Part shown: in pieces, positions 42,901-50,210 of the stretch
Layout: every line of letters begins with the position of its first letter
Numbering within the stretch: the first letter of the stretch is position 1
NCBI GenBank assembly: GCA_023442945.1
Contig: JAEZWW010000037.1
Span: forward strand, 1-64,000
Direction: 5' to 3'
Source of the DNA: Pseudomonadota bacterium
GTDB lineage: Bacteria > Pseudomonadota > Gammaproteobacteria > Burkholderiales > Burkholderiaceae_C
DNA: 64,000 bases
Notes under the pieces: model-generated
What the model was told of the DNA's origin: nothing
Databases searched by the model: none
Seen by the model: only the letters and a program-made list of their open reading frames with translations
Program-made: the position numbers and the translations under genes

Positions 42901-43232
42901 AGAAGAACGCCATCCTGATCATCGACTTTGCGCTGGACGCCGAGCGTGCGCGCGGCCTGTCGGCCGTGGACGCCGTGCGCGAAGCCTGTTTGAAGCGCTT
43001 TCGCCCGATCATGATGACCACGCTGGCCGCGGGCCTGGGCGCGCTGCCGCTGGCCGTCGGCTTCGGCCAGGGCGCCGAACTGCGCCAACCCCTGGGCGTG
43101 ACCATCATCGGCGGGCTGATCGCCAGCCAGATGCTCACCCTGCTGACCACGCCAGCCGTCTACGTGCTGCTGGACCGGCTGCGCCGCCATTCCGCCGACG
43201 AGCGCCACCTTGCTCGGGCCGTTACCGCATGA
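39915..43232 (+). CDS. mdtC: RND multidrug efflux transporter subunit MdtC
   Basis: This 1105-residue partner of MdtB has the RND signature helices FIERPIATVLLTLGIALAG, MALTVATGFVVDDAIVVLEN (TM4 Asp-Asp relay) and GIVKKNAILIIDFALD (TM10-11). The periplasmic region at about 797-840 carries a low-complexity insert (ASKNAAAGAGGSSAAG and following Ser/Thr/Ala residues). It is encoded by an in-frame repeat copy plus flanking sequence; the E. coli protein has no such insert. GTG start overlaps the mdtB stop (GTGA), and the outer-membrane factor ATG overlaps the mdtC stop (ATGA). Export of bile salts, novobiocin-like drugs or metals is the known family role. Confidence 0.93.
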   Translation: MNLSRPFIERPIATVLLTLGIALAGIAAFFLLPIARLPAVDFPVISVSANLPGASPADMARTVATPLERTLGTISGVNEMTSFSSTGQTRVTLQFDLKRNIDSAARDVQAAINAARVDLPANLRSTPSYRKRNPAAQPFMILALTSDTRTPGQIYDAVSNIVSQRLLQVQGVGDVELGGGSLPAVRVELNPFALNELGLTSEDVRAAIQANNANRPKGVVEVGSADDGRALQVLTPAPGLRASAYRNLIVAVRDGNEVRLQDVANVIDSVQDVRTRGMFNGKPAIVVNITQQPDANLIETADAIDALLPQLRAQLPQDINLQVAIDRTGSVRASVHEVEITLVIAVILVVLVVGLFLRNLRAALIPAVATVVSLLGTFAAMYALGYSLNNLTLMALTVATGFVVDDAIVVLENIARHMEQGMPRREAALVGAREVGFTVLTISLSLVAVFIPLLLQGGAVGAMFREFAMTLSIAVMISLLISLTTTAMMCATLLPQHLGRRPDAPALQSVMGRLRARLGRVGERAGLAVERGYAHALDWSLAMPWVVVAVLVVVVGLNGYLFASITKGFFPEQDNGQMNGGLRADQSISSTALADKLQQAMDIVYADPSVGTVVGFSGGGGAGGGFLSAALKPASERPAKEKTRDVINRLRPKLSQITGLTVFLNPVQELRMGGRSSNSTYQYTLKADNAADLKTWVAKLADQMRTDPRLTDVDSDQSENGVETYVAVDKNRAAELGVSSTAINSALYNAFGQRQVATMYSDLNQYAVVMEWAPRYAQSPIVLSDVYVPGSGTAAVTASKNAAAGAGGSSAAGTLGALSSTQGTSASSAGTSANPGLRNASTGQAISTAPTAMVPLSAFATFAERTVPTMVWHDGGELSSTVSFNLADGISLEQGRAAVQEAENAIGMPNNVRGAFSGAAAEAANQQSQQLWLILTALVVIYIVLGILYESLIHPLTVLTTLPSAGFGAVVALLALRMEFSLMALIGVFLLIGIVKKNAILIIDFALDAERARGLSAVDAVREACLKRFRPIMMTTLAAGLGALPLAVGFGQGAELRQPLGVTIIGGLIASQMLTLLTTPAVYVLLDRLRRHSADERHLARAVTA
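42306..42371 (+). repeat. 17-nt-box repeat element inside mdtC, copy R17
   Basis: The box GCTAGCAAAAACGCAGC at 42306-42322 is followed by TGCCGGCGCAGGTGGTTCTAG, CGCCGCGGGCACATTGGG and TGCATTAAG. It is in frame in a periplasmic loop. The TAG of the consensus is again out of frame. Confidence 0.8.
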
Positions 43233-44761
43233 ACGCCATTCTTCTGACCGCTGGCCGCCCTCGCGCGACTGTTCTCGTCCCACGCCCAATGGCGGCCATG
43301 CCCTCGCGCGCAACGGTCGCGCTGGCGCTGCTGCTGGCCCTGGGCGGCTGCAGCCTGGCGCCGGTCGACCAAACGCCCAACGTGCCGCTGCCCGCCGCCT
43401 GGAAGACCGCCGCACCGCAGGCTGGCTGGATCAGCGCGGAAGCCGCACGCGATTGGCAGGCCGGCCGCTGGTGGACGCTGTTCGACGACGCGCAGCTGGA
43501 TGCGCTGATGCAGCGCGTCGAAATCGGCAACCAGAACCTGGCCATCGCGGTTGCCAATGTCCAGCAGGCGCAGGCGCTGCTGCGCCAGCAACGGGCGCAA
43601 CTGTTCCCCACCGTGGGCGCCAGCGCGGGCCAGCAGCGCAGCGGCGGCGAAGACCGCAGCACCACGCGCGCAGCCAACCTGGGCCTGAACGTCAGTTGGG
43701 AGCCCGACCTGTGGGGTCGCCTGGGCGACGCGGCCCGCGCGCAGGGCGCCAATGTGCAGGCGAGCGAAGCCGATCTGGCCGGCGCACGTCTGTCGGCGCA
43801 GGGCAGTCTGGCGCAGGCGTATTTCGCGGTGCGCGAGCTCGACGCCGAGATCGCGCTGATGGACGAGATCATCACGGGCTACGAACGCAGCGCGAAGATC
43901 ACCCAGAACCGCTACGACGCCGGCATCGCTGCGCGCACCGACACGCTGCAGGCGCAAAGCACGCTGGACAACGCGCGCGCCAGCCGCATCGCCCTGCAGC
44001 GCAGCCGCGCCTTGAGTGAACACGCCATCGCGCTGCTGATCGGCGAGACGCCGGCCGGCTTCACCCTGCCGGCCGCCACCTGGATCGACCGCGTGCCGGC
44101 CGCGCCCGCGGGCATGCCGTCCGAGTTGCTGCTGCGCCGGCCGGACGTCGCGTCAGCCGAGCGCGGGGTGAGCGCCGCCAACGCCCGCATTGGCGTGGCG
44201 CGCGCGGCGTACTTTCCGCAGTTCTCGCTCACCGGCAGCATCGGCGCCGCCGGCAGCCACCTGGGCGATCTGATCTCAGCGCCCAGCCTGCTGTGGTCGC
44301 TGGGCCTGTCTTTGGCGCAGTATGTATTTGACGGCGGCGCACGCACCGCCGCGGTGGACCAGGCGATCGCCGCGCACGAAGGCGCCACCGCCAGTTACCG
44401 CCAGACCGCGCTCAGCGCGATCAAGGAGGTCGAAGACCAGCTGACCACGCTGCAGACCCTGGCCGAGCAGCAAGAACGCACCCGCGCGTCCGCCGAGGCC
44501 GCCGAGCGCATCGAACAACAGATGATGAACCGCTACCAGTCCGGCCTGTCGGCGTACACCGAGGTGGTAACCGCGCAGGCCAGCGCGCTCAGCGCCCGCC
44601 GGTCGCTGATGCAGCTGCAACTGCAGCGCCAGCAGGCGGCCGTGGCTTTGATGCAGGCGCTGGGCGGCGGCTGGCAGATGCCGTGGGCGCCGGCGGGTGC
44701 GGCGGCTGGAGGAAGGCCCGCGCCAGTCCAGACCACGTATCCGCCCCCCGCGCGGCCCTGA
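43229..44761 (+). CDS. Outer-membrane efflux lipoprotein (NodT/OprM family)
   Basis: This TolC-like outer-membrane channel subunit completes the MdtABC pump. The lipobox is LALGGCS with the Cys near residue 41. Two outer-membrane efflux repeats follow (NQNLAIAVANVQQAQALLRQ and SAIKEVEDQLTTLQTLAEQ helices; NLGLNVSWEPDLWGR; LLLRRPDVASAERGV). The ATG at 43229 overlaps the mdtC stop. A later ATG at 43298 (MPSRATVALALLLAL) would give a more normal signal peptide, so ribosomes may use that one. A Pro-rich tail of about 25 residues ends the protein. Confidence 0.9.
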   Translation: MNAILLTAGRPRATVLVPRPMAAMPSRATVALALLLALGGCSLAPVDQTPNVPLPAAWKTAAPQAGWISAEAARDWQAGRWWTLFDDAQLDALMQRVEIGNQNLAIAVANVQQAQALLRQQRAQLFPTVGASAGQQRSGGEDRSTTRAANLGLNVSWEPDLWGRLGDAARAQGANVQASEADLAGARLSAQGSLAQAYFAVRELDAEIALMDEIITGYERSAKITQNRYDAGIAARTDTLQAQSTLDNARASRIALQRSRALSEHAIALLIGETPAGFTLPAATWIDRVPAAPAGMPSELLLRRPDVASAERGVSAANARIGVARAAYFPQFSLTGSIGAAGSHLGDLISAPSLLWSLGLSLAQYVFDGGARTAAVDQAIAAHEGATASYRQTALSAIKEVEDQLTTLQTLAEQQERTRASAEAAERIEQQMMNRYQSGLSAYTEVVTAQASALSARRSLMQLQLQRQQAAVALMQALGGGWQMPWAPAGAAAGGRPAPVQTTYPPPARP

Positions 44762-44860
44762 ACGCGCGAGCTACCGGCCTGGCGCGTCCTGCACGGTGCT
44801 GTGGGCCGCTGCGTCGCGCACGCGGTTGTGCGGCGCGGGCTTTGTCGGCACCATCGGGAC

Positions 44861-45757
44861 ATGGCTACCTCCGACACTCCTGATGACCCCCAGGGCGCCA
44901 CGTTAGCGCCCGAATCCTGGGTCGGCCGCAGCGAAACCCTGCACGACGACATTGGTGCCGCCCCCTTGCGCGGTCTGGCTGCCACGCTGGACATCGGCGA
45001 TTTGGCGCCCGAGGCCGGCACGCCGGTGCCGCCGCTGGCGCACTGGCTGTACTTCCTGCCGCGCGCGCCGCAGAGCGCATTGGGCGAAGACGGCCACGCG
45101 CGCCGTGGCGGCTTTCTGCCGCCGATCGCGCTGCCGCGCCGCATGTGGGCCGGTGGCGAGCTGACCTGGGCGCTGGACAACCCCTTGCGCGTGGGCGATG
45201 TGGCCGAGCGGCGATCGCGCATTGCCGCCGTTACCCCCAAGCGTGGTCGCTCGGGTGACATGGTCTTCGTGCAGGTGGTGCACGAGGTGCACAACGCGCG
45301 CGGCCTGTGCCTGACGGAGACGCACGACATCGTCTACCGCGACGCCGCGCGGCCGGGTGACGCGCCGCCCGCGTCGGTGACGGCCGACAGCGCCGCGCGT
45401 TGGCAACGCAGCATGGTGGCCGACGCGGTCCTGCTGTTCCGCTATTCCGCGCTGACTTTCAACGGCCACCGCATTCATTACGACCGGCCGTACGTGACAG
45501 AAGTGGAAGGCTATCCCGGCCTGGTGGTGCACGGCCCCTTGATCGCCACGCTGCTGGTCGACATGCTGCGCCGCCACGCGCCCCAGGCGCGCGTGCGGCG
45601 CTTTTGCTACCAGGCGCTGCGCCCCACGTTTGACGGACAGCCCTTCACCCTGAACGCCGAGCCGGACGCGAGCGAACGTCACTTCCGCCTGTGGGCCAGC
45701 GACGCGCAAGGCGCCGTGGCTATGCGGGCCGAGGCCGATGCGGCGTGGCCGCTGTGA
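44861..45757 (+). CDS. FAS1-like / MaoC-type double hotdog dehydratase (mesaconyl-CoA hydratase-like)
   Basis: This 298-residue double-hotdog acyl-CoA hydratase has an N-terminal HTD2/FAS1-like half with GGFLPPIALPRRMWAGGELTW and SGDMVFVQVVHEVHN. The C-terminal MaoC-like half has the motif LTFNGHRIHYDRPYVTEVEG, where Asn/His/Asp-type residues act, then GLVVHGPLIATLLVD. Relatives include mesaconyl-C4-CoA hydratase and HTD2-like dehydratases. Together with the acyl-CoA dehydrogenase and CoA-transferase downstream it could form a branched dicarboxylate-CoA route. The substrate is inferred. ATG 44861 lacks a strong ribosome site. Confidence 0.78.
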   Translation: MATSDTPDDPQGATLAPESWVGRSETLHDDIGAAPLRGLAATLDIGDLAPEAGTPVPPLAHWLYFLPRAPQSALGEDGHARRGGFLPPIALPRRMWAGGELTWALDNPLRVGDVAERRSRIAAVTPKRGRSGDMVFVQVVHEVHNARGLCLTETHDIVYRDAARPGDAPPASVTADSAARWQRSMVADAVLLFRYSALTFNGHRIHYDRPYVTEVEGYPGLVVHGPLIATLLVDMLRRHAPQARVRRFCYQALRPTFDGQPFTLNAEPDASERHFRLWASDAQGAVAMRAEADAAWPL

Positions 45758-45763
45758 ACCTCG

Positions 45764-45828
45764 GTTTTTGAATGAAATTGGCCTCTGGCCCTAGGGGAGT
45801 CTGCGCGGGCAGCTCCTGTTTTGATAGT
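45764..45828 (-). repeat. 17-nt-box repeat element, copy R18
   Basis: TTTTTGAATGAAATTGGCCTCT, GGCCCTAGGGGAGTCTGCGC and GGGCA lead to the box GCTCCTGTTTTGATAGT at 45812-45828. It occupies the whole gap between the dehydratase and acyl-CoA dehydrogenase genes and ends 8 nt before the ATG. Confidence 0.88.
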
Positions 45829-45836
45829 CTTGCGTG

Positions 45837-47084
45837 ATGCCATCGACCGACCATGACCCCCACCGCGCCCTGCGCGACGCCGTGCGCGCCCTGTGCGCCG
45901 ACTTCCCGGACGCGTACTTTCGCGAAGTCGATCAGGCGCGCGCCTACCCCGAGCAGTTCGTTGACGCGCTGACCCGCGCCGGCTGGATGGCCGCGCTGAT
46001 CCCCACCGAATACGGCGGTTCGGGCTTGGGGCTGACGGAAGCCTCGGTCATCATGGAAGAGATCAACCGCGCTGGCGGCAACTCGGGCGCCTGTCACGGC
46101 CAGATGTACAACATGAACACCTTGCTGCGCCACGGCAGCCAGGCGCAAAAAGAGTTCTACCTGCCCAAGATCGCCACCGGCGAATGGCGCCTGCAGTCGA
46201 TGGGCGTGACCGAGCCGACCACCGGCACCGACACCACGCAGATCAAGACCACGGCGGTGAAGAAGGGCGACCGCTATGTCGTCAACGGCCAGAAGGTGTG
46301 GATCAGCCGCATCCAGCACAGCGACTTCATGATCCTGCTGGCCCGTACCACGCCGCTGGCCGAGGTCAAGAAGAAGAGTGACGGCCTGTCGATCTTCATG
46401 GTGGACCTGCGCGAAGCCCAAGGTTTGCCCCCACGCTCCCCCGCTGCGCAGGGGTCGCTGCCCCCCGAGGGGGCCGCTTTTCCCTCGGGGCGGCCCAGCG
46501 GGAAAAAGCCGGGCATGACCGTGCGTCCGATTCTCAACATGGTCAACCACGAAACCAACGAGCTGTTCTTCGAGAACCTCGAGATCCCGGCCGAGAACCT
46601 GATCGGCGAAGAAGGCAAGGGCTTCAAGTACATCCTGGACGGTCTGAACGCCGAGCGCACGCTGATCGCCGCCGAGTGCATTGGCGACGGCCACTGGTTC
46701 ATCGACCGCGTCACGCAGTACGCCAAGGACCGCATCGTGTTCGGCCGCCCGATTGGCCAGAACCAGGGCGTCCAGTTCCCGATTGCCGAGAGCTACATCG
46801 AAGTGGAAGCCGCCAGCCTGATGCGCTGGAAGGCGTGCGAGCTGTTCGACGCGCACCAGCCCTGCGGCGCCGAAGCCAACATGGCCAAGTACCTGGCGGC
46901 CAAAGCCAGCTGGGAAGCCGCCAACGCCTGCATCCAGTTCCACGGCGGTTTCGGCTTCGCCTGCGAATACGACGTGGAACGCAAATTCCGCGAAACGCGC
47001 CTGTACCAGGTGGCACCGATTTCGACCAACCTGATCCTGAGCTACGTGGCCGAGCACGTGCTGGGCTTGCCGCGGTCGTTTTGA
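45837..47084 (+). CDS. Acyl-CoA dehydrogenase with in-frame repeat insert
   Basis: This 415-residue FAD-dependent acyl-CoA dehydrogenase has the family's helical N-domain (ALIPTEYGGSGLGLTEASVIMEE), beta-domain (MGVTEPTTGTDTTQIKTTA; VNGQKVWISRIQHSDFMILLAR) and C-terminal helices (IQFHGGFGFACEYDVERKFRE). The usual continuation of the beta-domain is broken near residues 197-225 by a Pro/Gly-rich insert (GLPPRSPAAQGSLPPEG and following). This is encoded by a GC-rich palindromic repeat, after which MTVRPILNMVNHETNE resumes. The insert is in frame in a surface loop, so the enzyme may still fold. The CoA-transferase gene follows after 51 bp filled by a repeat copy. Confidence 0.88.
   Translation: MPSTDHDPHRALRDAVRALCADFPDAYFREVDQARAYPEQFVDALTRAGWMAALIPTEYGGSGLGLTEASVIMEEINRAGGNSGACHGQMYNMNTLLRHGSQAQKEFYLPKIATGEWRLQSMGVTEPTTGTDTTQIKTTAVKKGDRYVVNGQKVWISRIQHSDFMILLARTTPLAEVKKKSDGLSIFMVDLREAQGLPPRSPAAQGSLPPEGAAFPSGRPSGKKPGMTVRPILNMVNHETNELFFENLEIPAENLIGEEGKGFKYILDGLNAERTLIAAECIGDGHWFIDRVTQYAKDRIVFGRPIGQNQGVQFPIAESYIEVEAASLMRWKACELFDAHQPCGAEANMAKYLAAKASWEAANACIQFHGGFGFACEYDVERKFRETRLYQVAPISTNLILSYVAEHVLGLPRSF
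46426..46511 (+). repeat. GC-rich palindromic repeat (second type) inside the acyl-CoA dehydrogenase gene
   Basis: It contains CCCCGCTGCGCAGGGG, then GCTGCCCCCCGAGGGGGC and CCTCGGGGCGGCCC, a set of nested inverted repeats. I recall very similar intergenic repeats in Comamonadaceae genomes. Here it is translated in frame. Confidence 0.7.
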
Positions 47085-47087
47085 GAA

Positions 47088-47141
47088 GAATGGGCCATTG
47101 GCCCTACAGGAATATGCGCAAGAAGCTATCAAAATATGAGT
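47088..47141 (-). repeat. 17-nt-box repeat element supplying a start codon, copy R19
   Basis: GAATGGGCCATTGGCCCTACAG and AATATGCGCAAGAA lead to the box GCTATCAAAATATGAGT at 47125-47141. The ATG of the CoA-transferase (47136-47138) is inside the box. Confidence 0.85.
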
Positions 47142-48329
47142 GATTCGCGCCCAAGACCGCTCGACGGTATCACTGTCGTCTCGCTCGAACACGCCATCGC
47201 CGCGCCCTTCGCCAGCCGCCAGTTGGCCGACCTGGGTGCGCGCGTGATCAAGGTGGAGCGGCCGGGGCAGGGTGACTTTGCGCGGGCCTATGACACGCGC
47301 GTGAACGGCTTGTCTTCGCACTTCGTGTGGACCAACCGCAGCAAGGAAAGTTTGGCGCTGGACCTGAAGCAGCCGGCCGCACTGGCGGTGCTGCAGGCGT
47401 TGCTGGCCAAGGCCGACGTGCTGATCCAGAACCTGGCGCCGGGCGCGGCGGCGCGCATGGGCTTGTCGTTCGACGCACTGCATGCGTTGCACCCGCGTCT
47501 GATCGTGTGCGACATCTCAGGCTACGGCGCCGACGGGCCCTACCGCGACAAGAAGGCCTACGACCTGCTGATCCAGTCGGAAGCGGGTTTTTTGTCGGTG
47601 ACGGGCACCGAAGACACGCCCAGCAAGGCCGGCATTTCGGTAGCGGATATCGCCGCCGGCATGGTTGCCTTCACCAGCATCCAGTCGGCGCTGCTGCTGC
47701 GCGCGAAGACGGGTGAGGGCAGCCACATCGACGTCAGCATGCTGGAGGCGCTGGCCGAATGGATGGGCTTTCCGATGTACTACGCGTTCGATGGTGCGCC
47801 ACCGCCGCCACGCACCGGCGCCAGCCACGCCAGCATCTACCCTTATGGCCCGTTTCCGACGGGTGACGGCGGCACGGTGATGCTGGGGCTGCAGAACGAA
47901 CGCGAATGGGCGGTGTTTTGCGAGCAGGTGCTGCGGCGGCCGGACTTGCTGGCCGATGCGCGGTTTGCCAGCAACGCCGATCGCAACACGCACCGCGACG
48001 CCTTGCGTGCCGACATCGTCGCGGTCTTTGCGGCGCTTTCAACGTCCGAGGTGCAGGCGCGCCTGGACGACGCACGCATCGCCAACGCCCGCATGAACGA
48101 CATGGCCGGCTTGTGGGCGCATCCCCAGCTGCTGGCGCGCGACCGCTGGCGCGAAGTGTCGACCGCTGCAGGCCAGGTGCCTGCGCTGCAGCCGGCCGGG
48201 CGCAGCAACGCCTTCGAACCGCGCATGGACGCCGTGCCGGCGGTCGGGGAGCATACCGAGTCGATCCTGCAGGAGCTGGGGTTTGACGACGAGCAGATCG
48301 CGGCGCTGCGCCTGGCCGGGGCTTTCTGA
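47136..48329 (+). CDS. CaiB/BaiF-family CoA-transferase
   Basis: This 397-residue class III CoA-transferase has the N-terminal LDGITVVSLEHAIAAPFASRQ and LGARVIKVERPGQGDFAR, then WTNRSKESLALDLK. The catalytic Asp is in KKAYDLLIQSEAG near residue 143, and GISVADIAAGMVA follows. Such enzymes move CoA between carboxylic acids via an Asp-CoA anhydride. With the hydratase and dehydrogenase upstream it may activate a dicarboxylate such as mesaconate, itaconate or citramalate; this is inference. Its start codon lies inside a repeat box, and no clear Shine-Dalgarno is seen. Confidence 0.9.
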   Translation: MSDSRPRPLDGITVVSLEHAIAAPFASRQLADLGARVIKVERPGQGDFARAYDTRVNGLSSHFVWTNRSKESLALDLKQPAALAVLQALLAKADVLIQNLAPGAAARMGLSFDALHALHPRLIVCDISGYGADGPYRDKKAYDLLIQSEAGFLSVTGTEDTPSKAGISVADIAAGMVAFTSIQSALLLRAKTGEGSHIDVSMLEALAEWMGFPMYYAFDGAPPPPRTGASHASIYPYGPFPTGDGGTVMLGLQNEREWAVFCEQVLRRPDLLADARFASNADRNTHRDALRADIVAVFAALSTSEVQARLDDARIANARMNDMAGLWAHPQLLARDRWREVSTAAGQVPALQPAGRSNAFEPRMDAVPAVGEHTESILQELGFDDEQIAALRLAGAF

Positions 48330-48332
48330 AGG

Positions 48333-48731
48333 TCAGCTGTACATCGGGTACAGCACGCGTTCTTCGTCTTTCATGCGTTCAGCCATCAGCCGGGTGAGGT
48401 TCTCGGTGTCATGGATGAAGGCTTCGTGGGACGCGGCGCTCAAAGCGCCGGGCACCACGTAGCGCTTGAGAAATGTCAAGGCCATGCGCGTGATCCCGTG
48501 CATTTCTCGCTGGAACTTTTGCATTAGCTCCATGTTGTCGATGTCGTGGGCGAGACGTCGCTGCAGGTAGCTGTACAGCTGCACGTTCTCCTTGAGGACG
48601 TGGCTGTTCAGCGCGCTCCGAAAGCGGTGCATCGCCGCCAGGGTCGTGGGGTAGTCGCCCAGGCCGTGCGATATGCGGATGAGTTCGAGAAGCCGGCACA
48701 ACTGGTCGTGCTCCTTGTGCAGCACGCGCAT
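48333..48731 (-). CDS. Hemerythrin HHE-domain protein
   Basis: Taken from ATG 48731 this is a 132-residue four-helix di-iron domain. The ligand pattern is HKEHDQL, then LNSHVLKENVQLYSYL (H-x4-E), then REMHGITRMAL (His) and MKDEERVLYPMY at the end. HHE proteins serve in O2/NO sensing or iron-sulfur repair. The open frame extends about 80 codons upstream without a good start, so a longer form from a GTG is possible. The upstream 481 bp (48732-49212) has no gene. It holds AT-richer DNA at 48995-49090 that may carry its promoter. Confidence 0.75.
   Translation of the reverse strand: MRVLHKEHDQLCRLLELIRISHGLGDYPTTLAAMHRFRSALNSHVLKENVQLYSYLQRRLAHDIDNMELMQKFQREMHGITRMALTFLKRYVVPGALSAASHEAFIHDTENLTRLMAERMKDEERVLYPMYS
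48336..48354. terminator. Hairpin at the junction of convergent genes
   Basis: A perfect 7-bp stem GCTGTAC/GTACAGC with an ATCGG loop lies within the last codons of the hemerythrin gene, just after the CoA-transferase stop. It could end or protect both transcripts; no T-tract is present. Confidence 0.35.
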
Positions 48732-49001
48732 CAGCGTCGGGTCGTACGTGGTGGGCGCGCGGAAGGTGTGGCCGCCTGTGCCGACCGGGCGAGCCGCTGA
48801 CGAACGTACTGCATGACCATCCCGCAGGGGGTCGGCACGTGGTCGGCCGGTCGCCAGCGGCGTATCCGCCGAACACGGAGCACGACCCCGTGTTGTGCGT
48901 TGTCCCAAAACTTGCCTCACCAACCGGATCACAATGTACCTTCCCGACAGGGCGTTAAGTGGTTTGCACGGCGCCACGCCATGCGTGGGTCCATTGTCAG
49001 G

Positions 49002-49082
49002 TTGAAAATAAGAAGCAAGTACTACATTTTGGGTGCAGACGCCTCAACGATCGTGCGAGTGTGAAATAAGTAGCACTTTGGG
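49002..49082. repeat. Imperfect direct repeat in an AT-richer gap
   Basis: GAAAATAAG..AAGTACTACATTTTGGG (49004-49033) and GAAATAAGTAGCACTTTGGG (49063-49082) are similar and spaced about 55 bp apart. They lie between the hemerythrin and Bug genes and may be regulator sites. The rest of the 48732-49212 gap shows nothing else. Confidence 0.4.
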
Positions 49083-49212
49083 CTCAGAAGTGGGTCGCAG
49101 TGGCTGACCATTGCCCGGTCAGGCGATGGTCAAGACGCGATACGGCGAGGCTTTCAGCGGACGGGCGCCAATTTATTGCGCGCAGCGGACCAACTGCGCG
49201 CGGCGCTCACGT

Positions 49213-50181
49213 TCAATCTGGCTTGATGCCTTCCTTTTGAATCAAATCCTTCAGCGCCGCTGTGTCGTGCTTGACGGTTTTGGCGAATTCGGACGGCCCT
49301 TCAAAGTCGGGGTACATGGCTGAAATCAGCAGCTGGTCGCGCACTTCGTTGCCTTCCAGAGCCTTCCGCGTGGCCTCAGCCATCTTGTCGACGATGGCCT
49401 TGGGGGTGCCCTTTGGCGCAAACAGACCGAACCAGCTCGGCGTGCTGGTGCTGAAACCCTGCTCCTTCAGCGTCGGAATATTGGGCAGCTCCGGGTTGCG
49501 GCGTGGGCCGGTGATGGCCAGGCCTTTCAGCTCGCCCGCCTTGACGCGCGGCGCGGTGGCCGGGTCGTACATCAGGTCCAGGCGCCCGCCCATCAGGTCG
49601 GTCATGGATTCCATCGCGCCCTTGTACGGGACGTGCAGCACGTCAATGCCGTTTTCCTTGTGCAGCAGCACACCCGACAGGTGGACGATGGACCCGACGC
49701 CGTTGGTGCCGAAGGTGTACTTGCCTGGGTTGGCCTTGGCGGCCGCGACAAATTCCTTGTAGTTGTTGAAGGGGGCGTCCTTGCGCGCGGTGATCAGGCC
49801 GTAAGAGCCGCTCAGCTTGGCCACGGGCTCGAAGCTTTCAGGCGTGTAGCCGACCTTTTTCAGGAAGGGCGCGACCGCCACTGTGGCGGTGGGGCCTACA
49901 AAGAAGGTGTAGCCGTCGGGTGCGGCGCGCGAAGCGTATTCGGTGCCCAGCGTGGCGCCGGCGCCCGGCTTGTTCTCGACGATGATGGGTTGGCCCAGGG
50001 TGCGCGTGACGCGGTCGGCGACAAAACGGGTGATGATGTCCGACGAGCCGCCCGGCGGGTAAGGCGTGACGAACTTCACCGGCTTGGTGGGCCAGGCGCC
50101 GCTTTGGGCCATGGCGACGTGGCCGACCAGGAGGCTGCCGCCGATCAGGGCGAGGGCGAGTCTGCGTGGAATGGGGGTCAT
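49213..50181 (-). CDS. Bug/TctC-family solute-binding protein, last gene of molybdoenzyme operon
   Basis: This 322-residue periplasmic receptor has the signal peptide MTPIPRRLALALIGGSLLVGHVAMAQ. Bug motifs are FVTPYPPGGSSDIITRF, IVENKPGAGATLGTEYA and VLHVPYKGAMESMTDL. It lies 29 bp after the enoyl-CoA hydratase stop in the same operon. It is the second Bug gene of this operon, so at least two ligands or a redundant uptake route are implied. No TctAB permease is present. Confidence 0.88.
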   Translation of the reverse strand: MTPIPRRLALALIGGSLLVGHVAMAQSGAWPTKPVKFVTPYPPGGSSDIITRFVADRVTRTLGQPIIVENKPGAGATLGTEYASRAAPDGYTFFVGPTATVAVAPFLKKVGYTPESFEPVAKLSGSYGLITARKDAPFNNYKEFVAAAKANPGKYTFGTNGVGSIVHLSGVLLHKENGIDVLHVPYKGAMESMTDLMGGRLDLMYDPATAPRVKAGELKGLAITGPRRNPELPNIPTLKEQGFSTSTPSWFGLFAPKGTPKAIVDKMAEATRKALEGNEVRDQLLISAMYPDFEGPSEFAKTVKHDTAALKDLIQKEGIKPD

Positions 50182-50210
50182 GGGGGTTCTCCTCTCAAGC
50201 GGGTCCGCTC

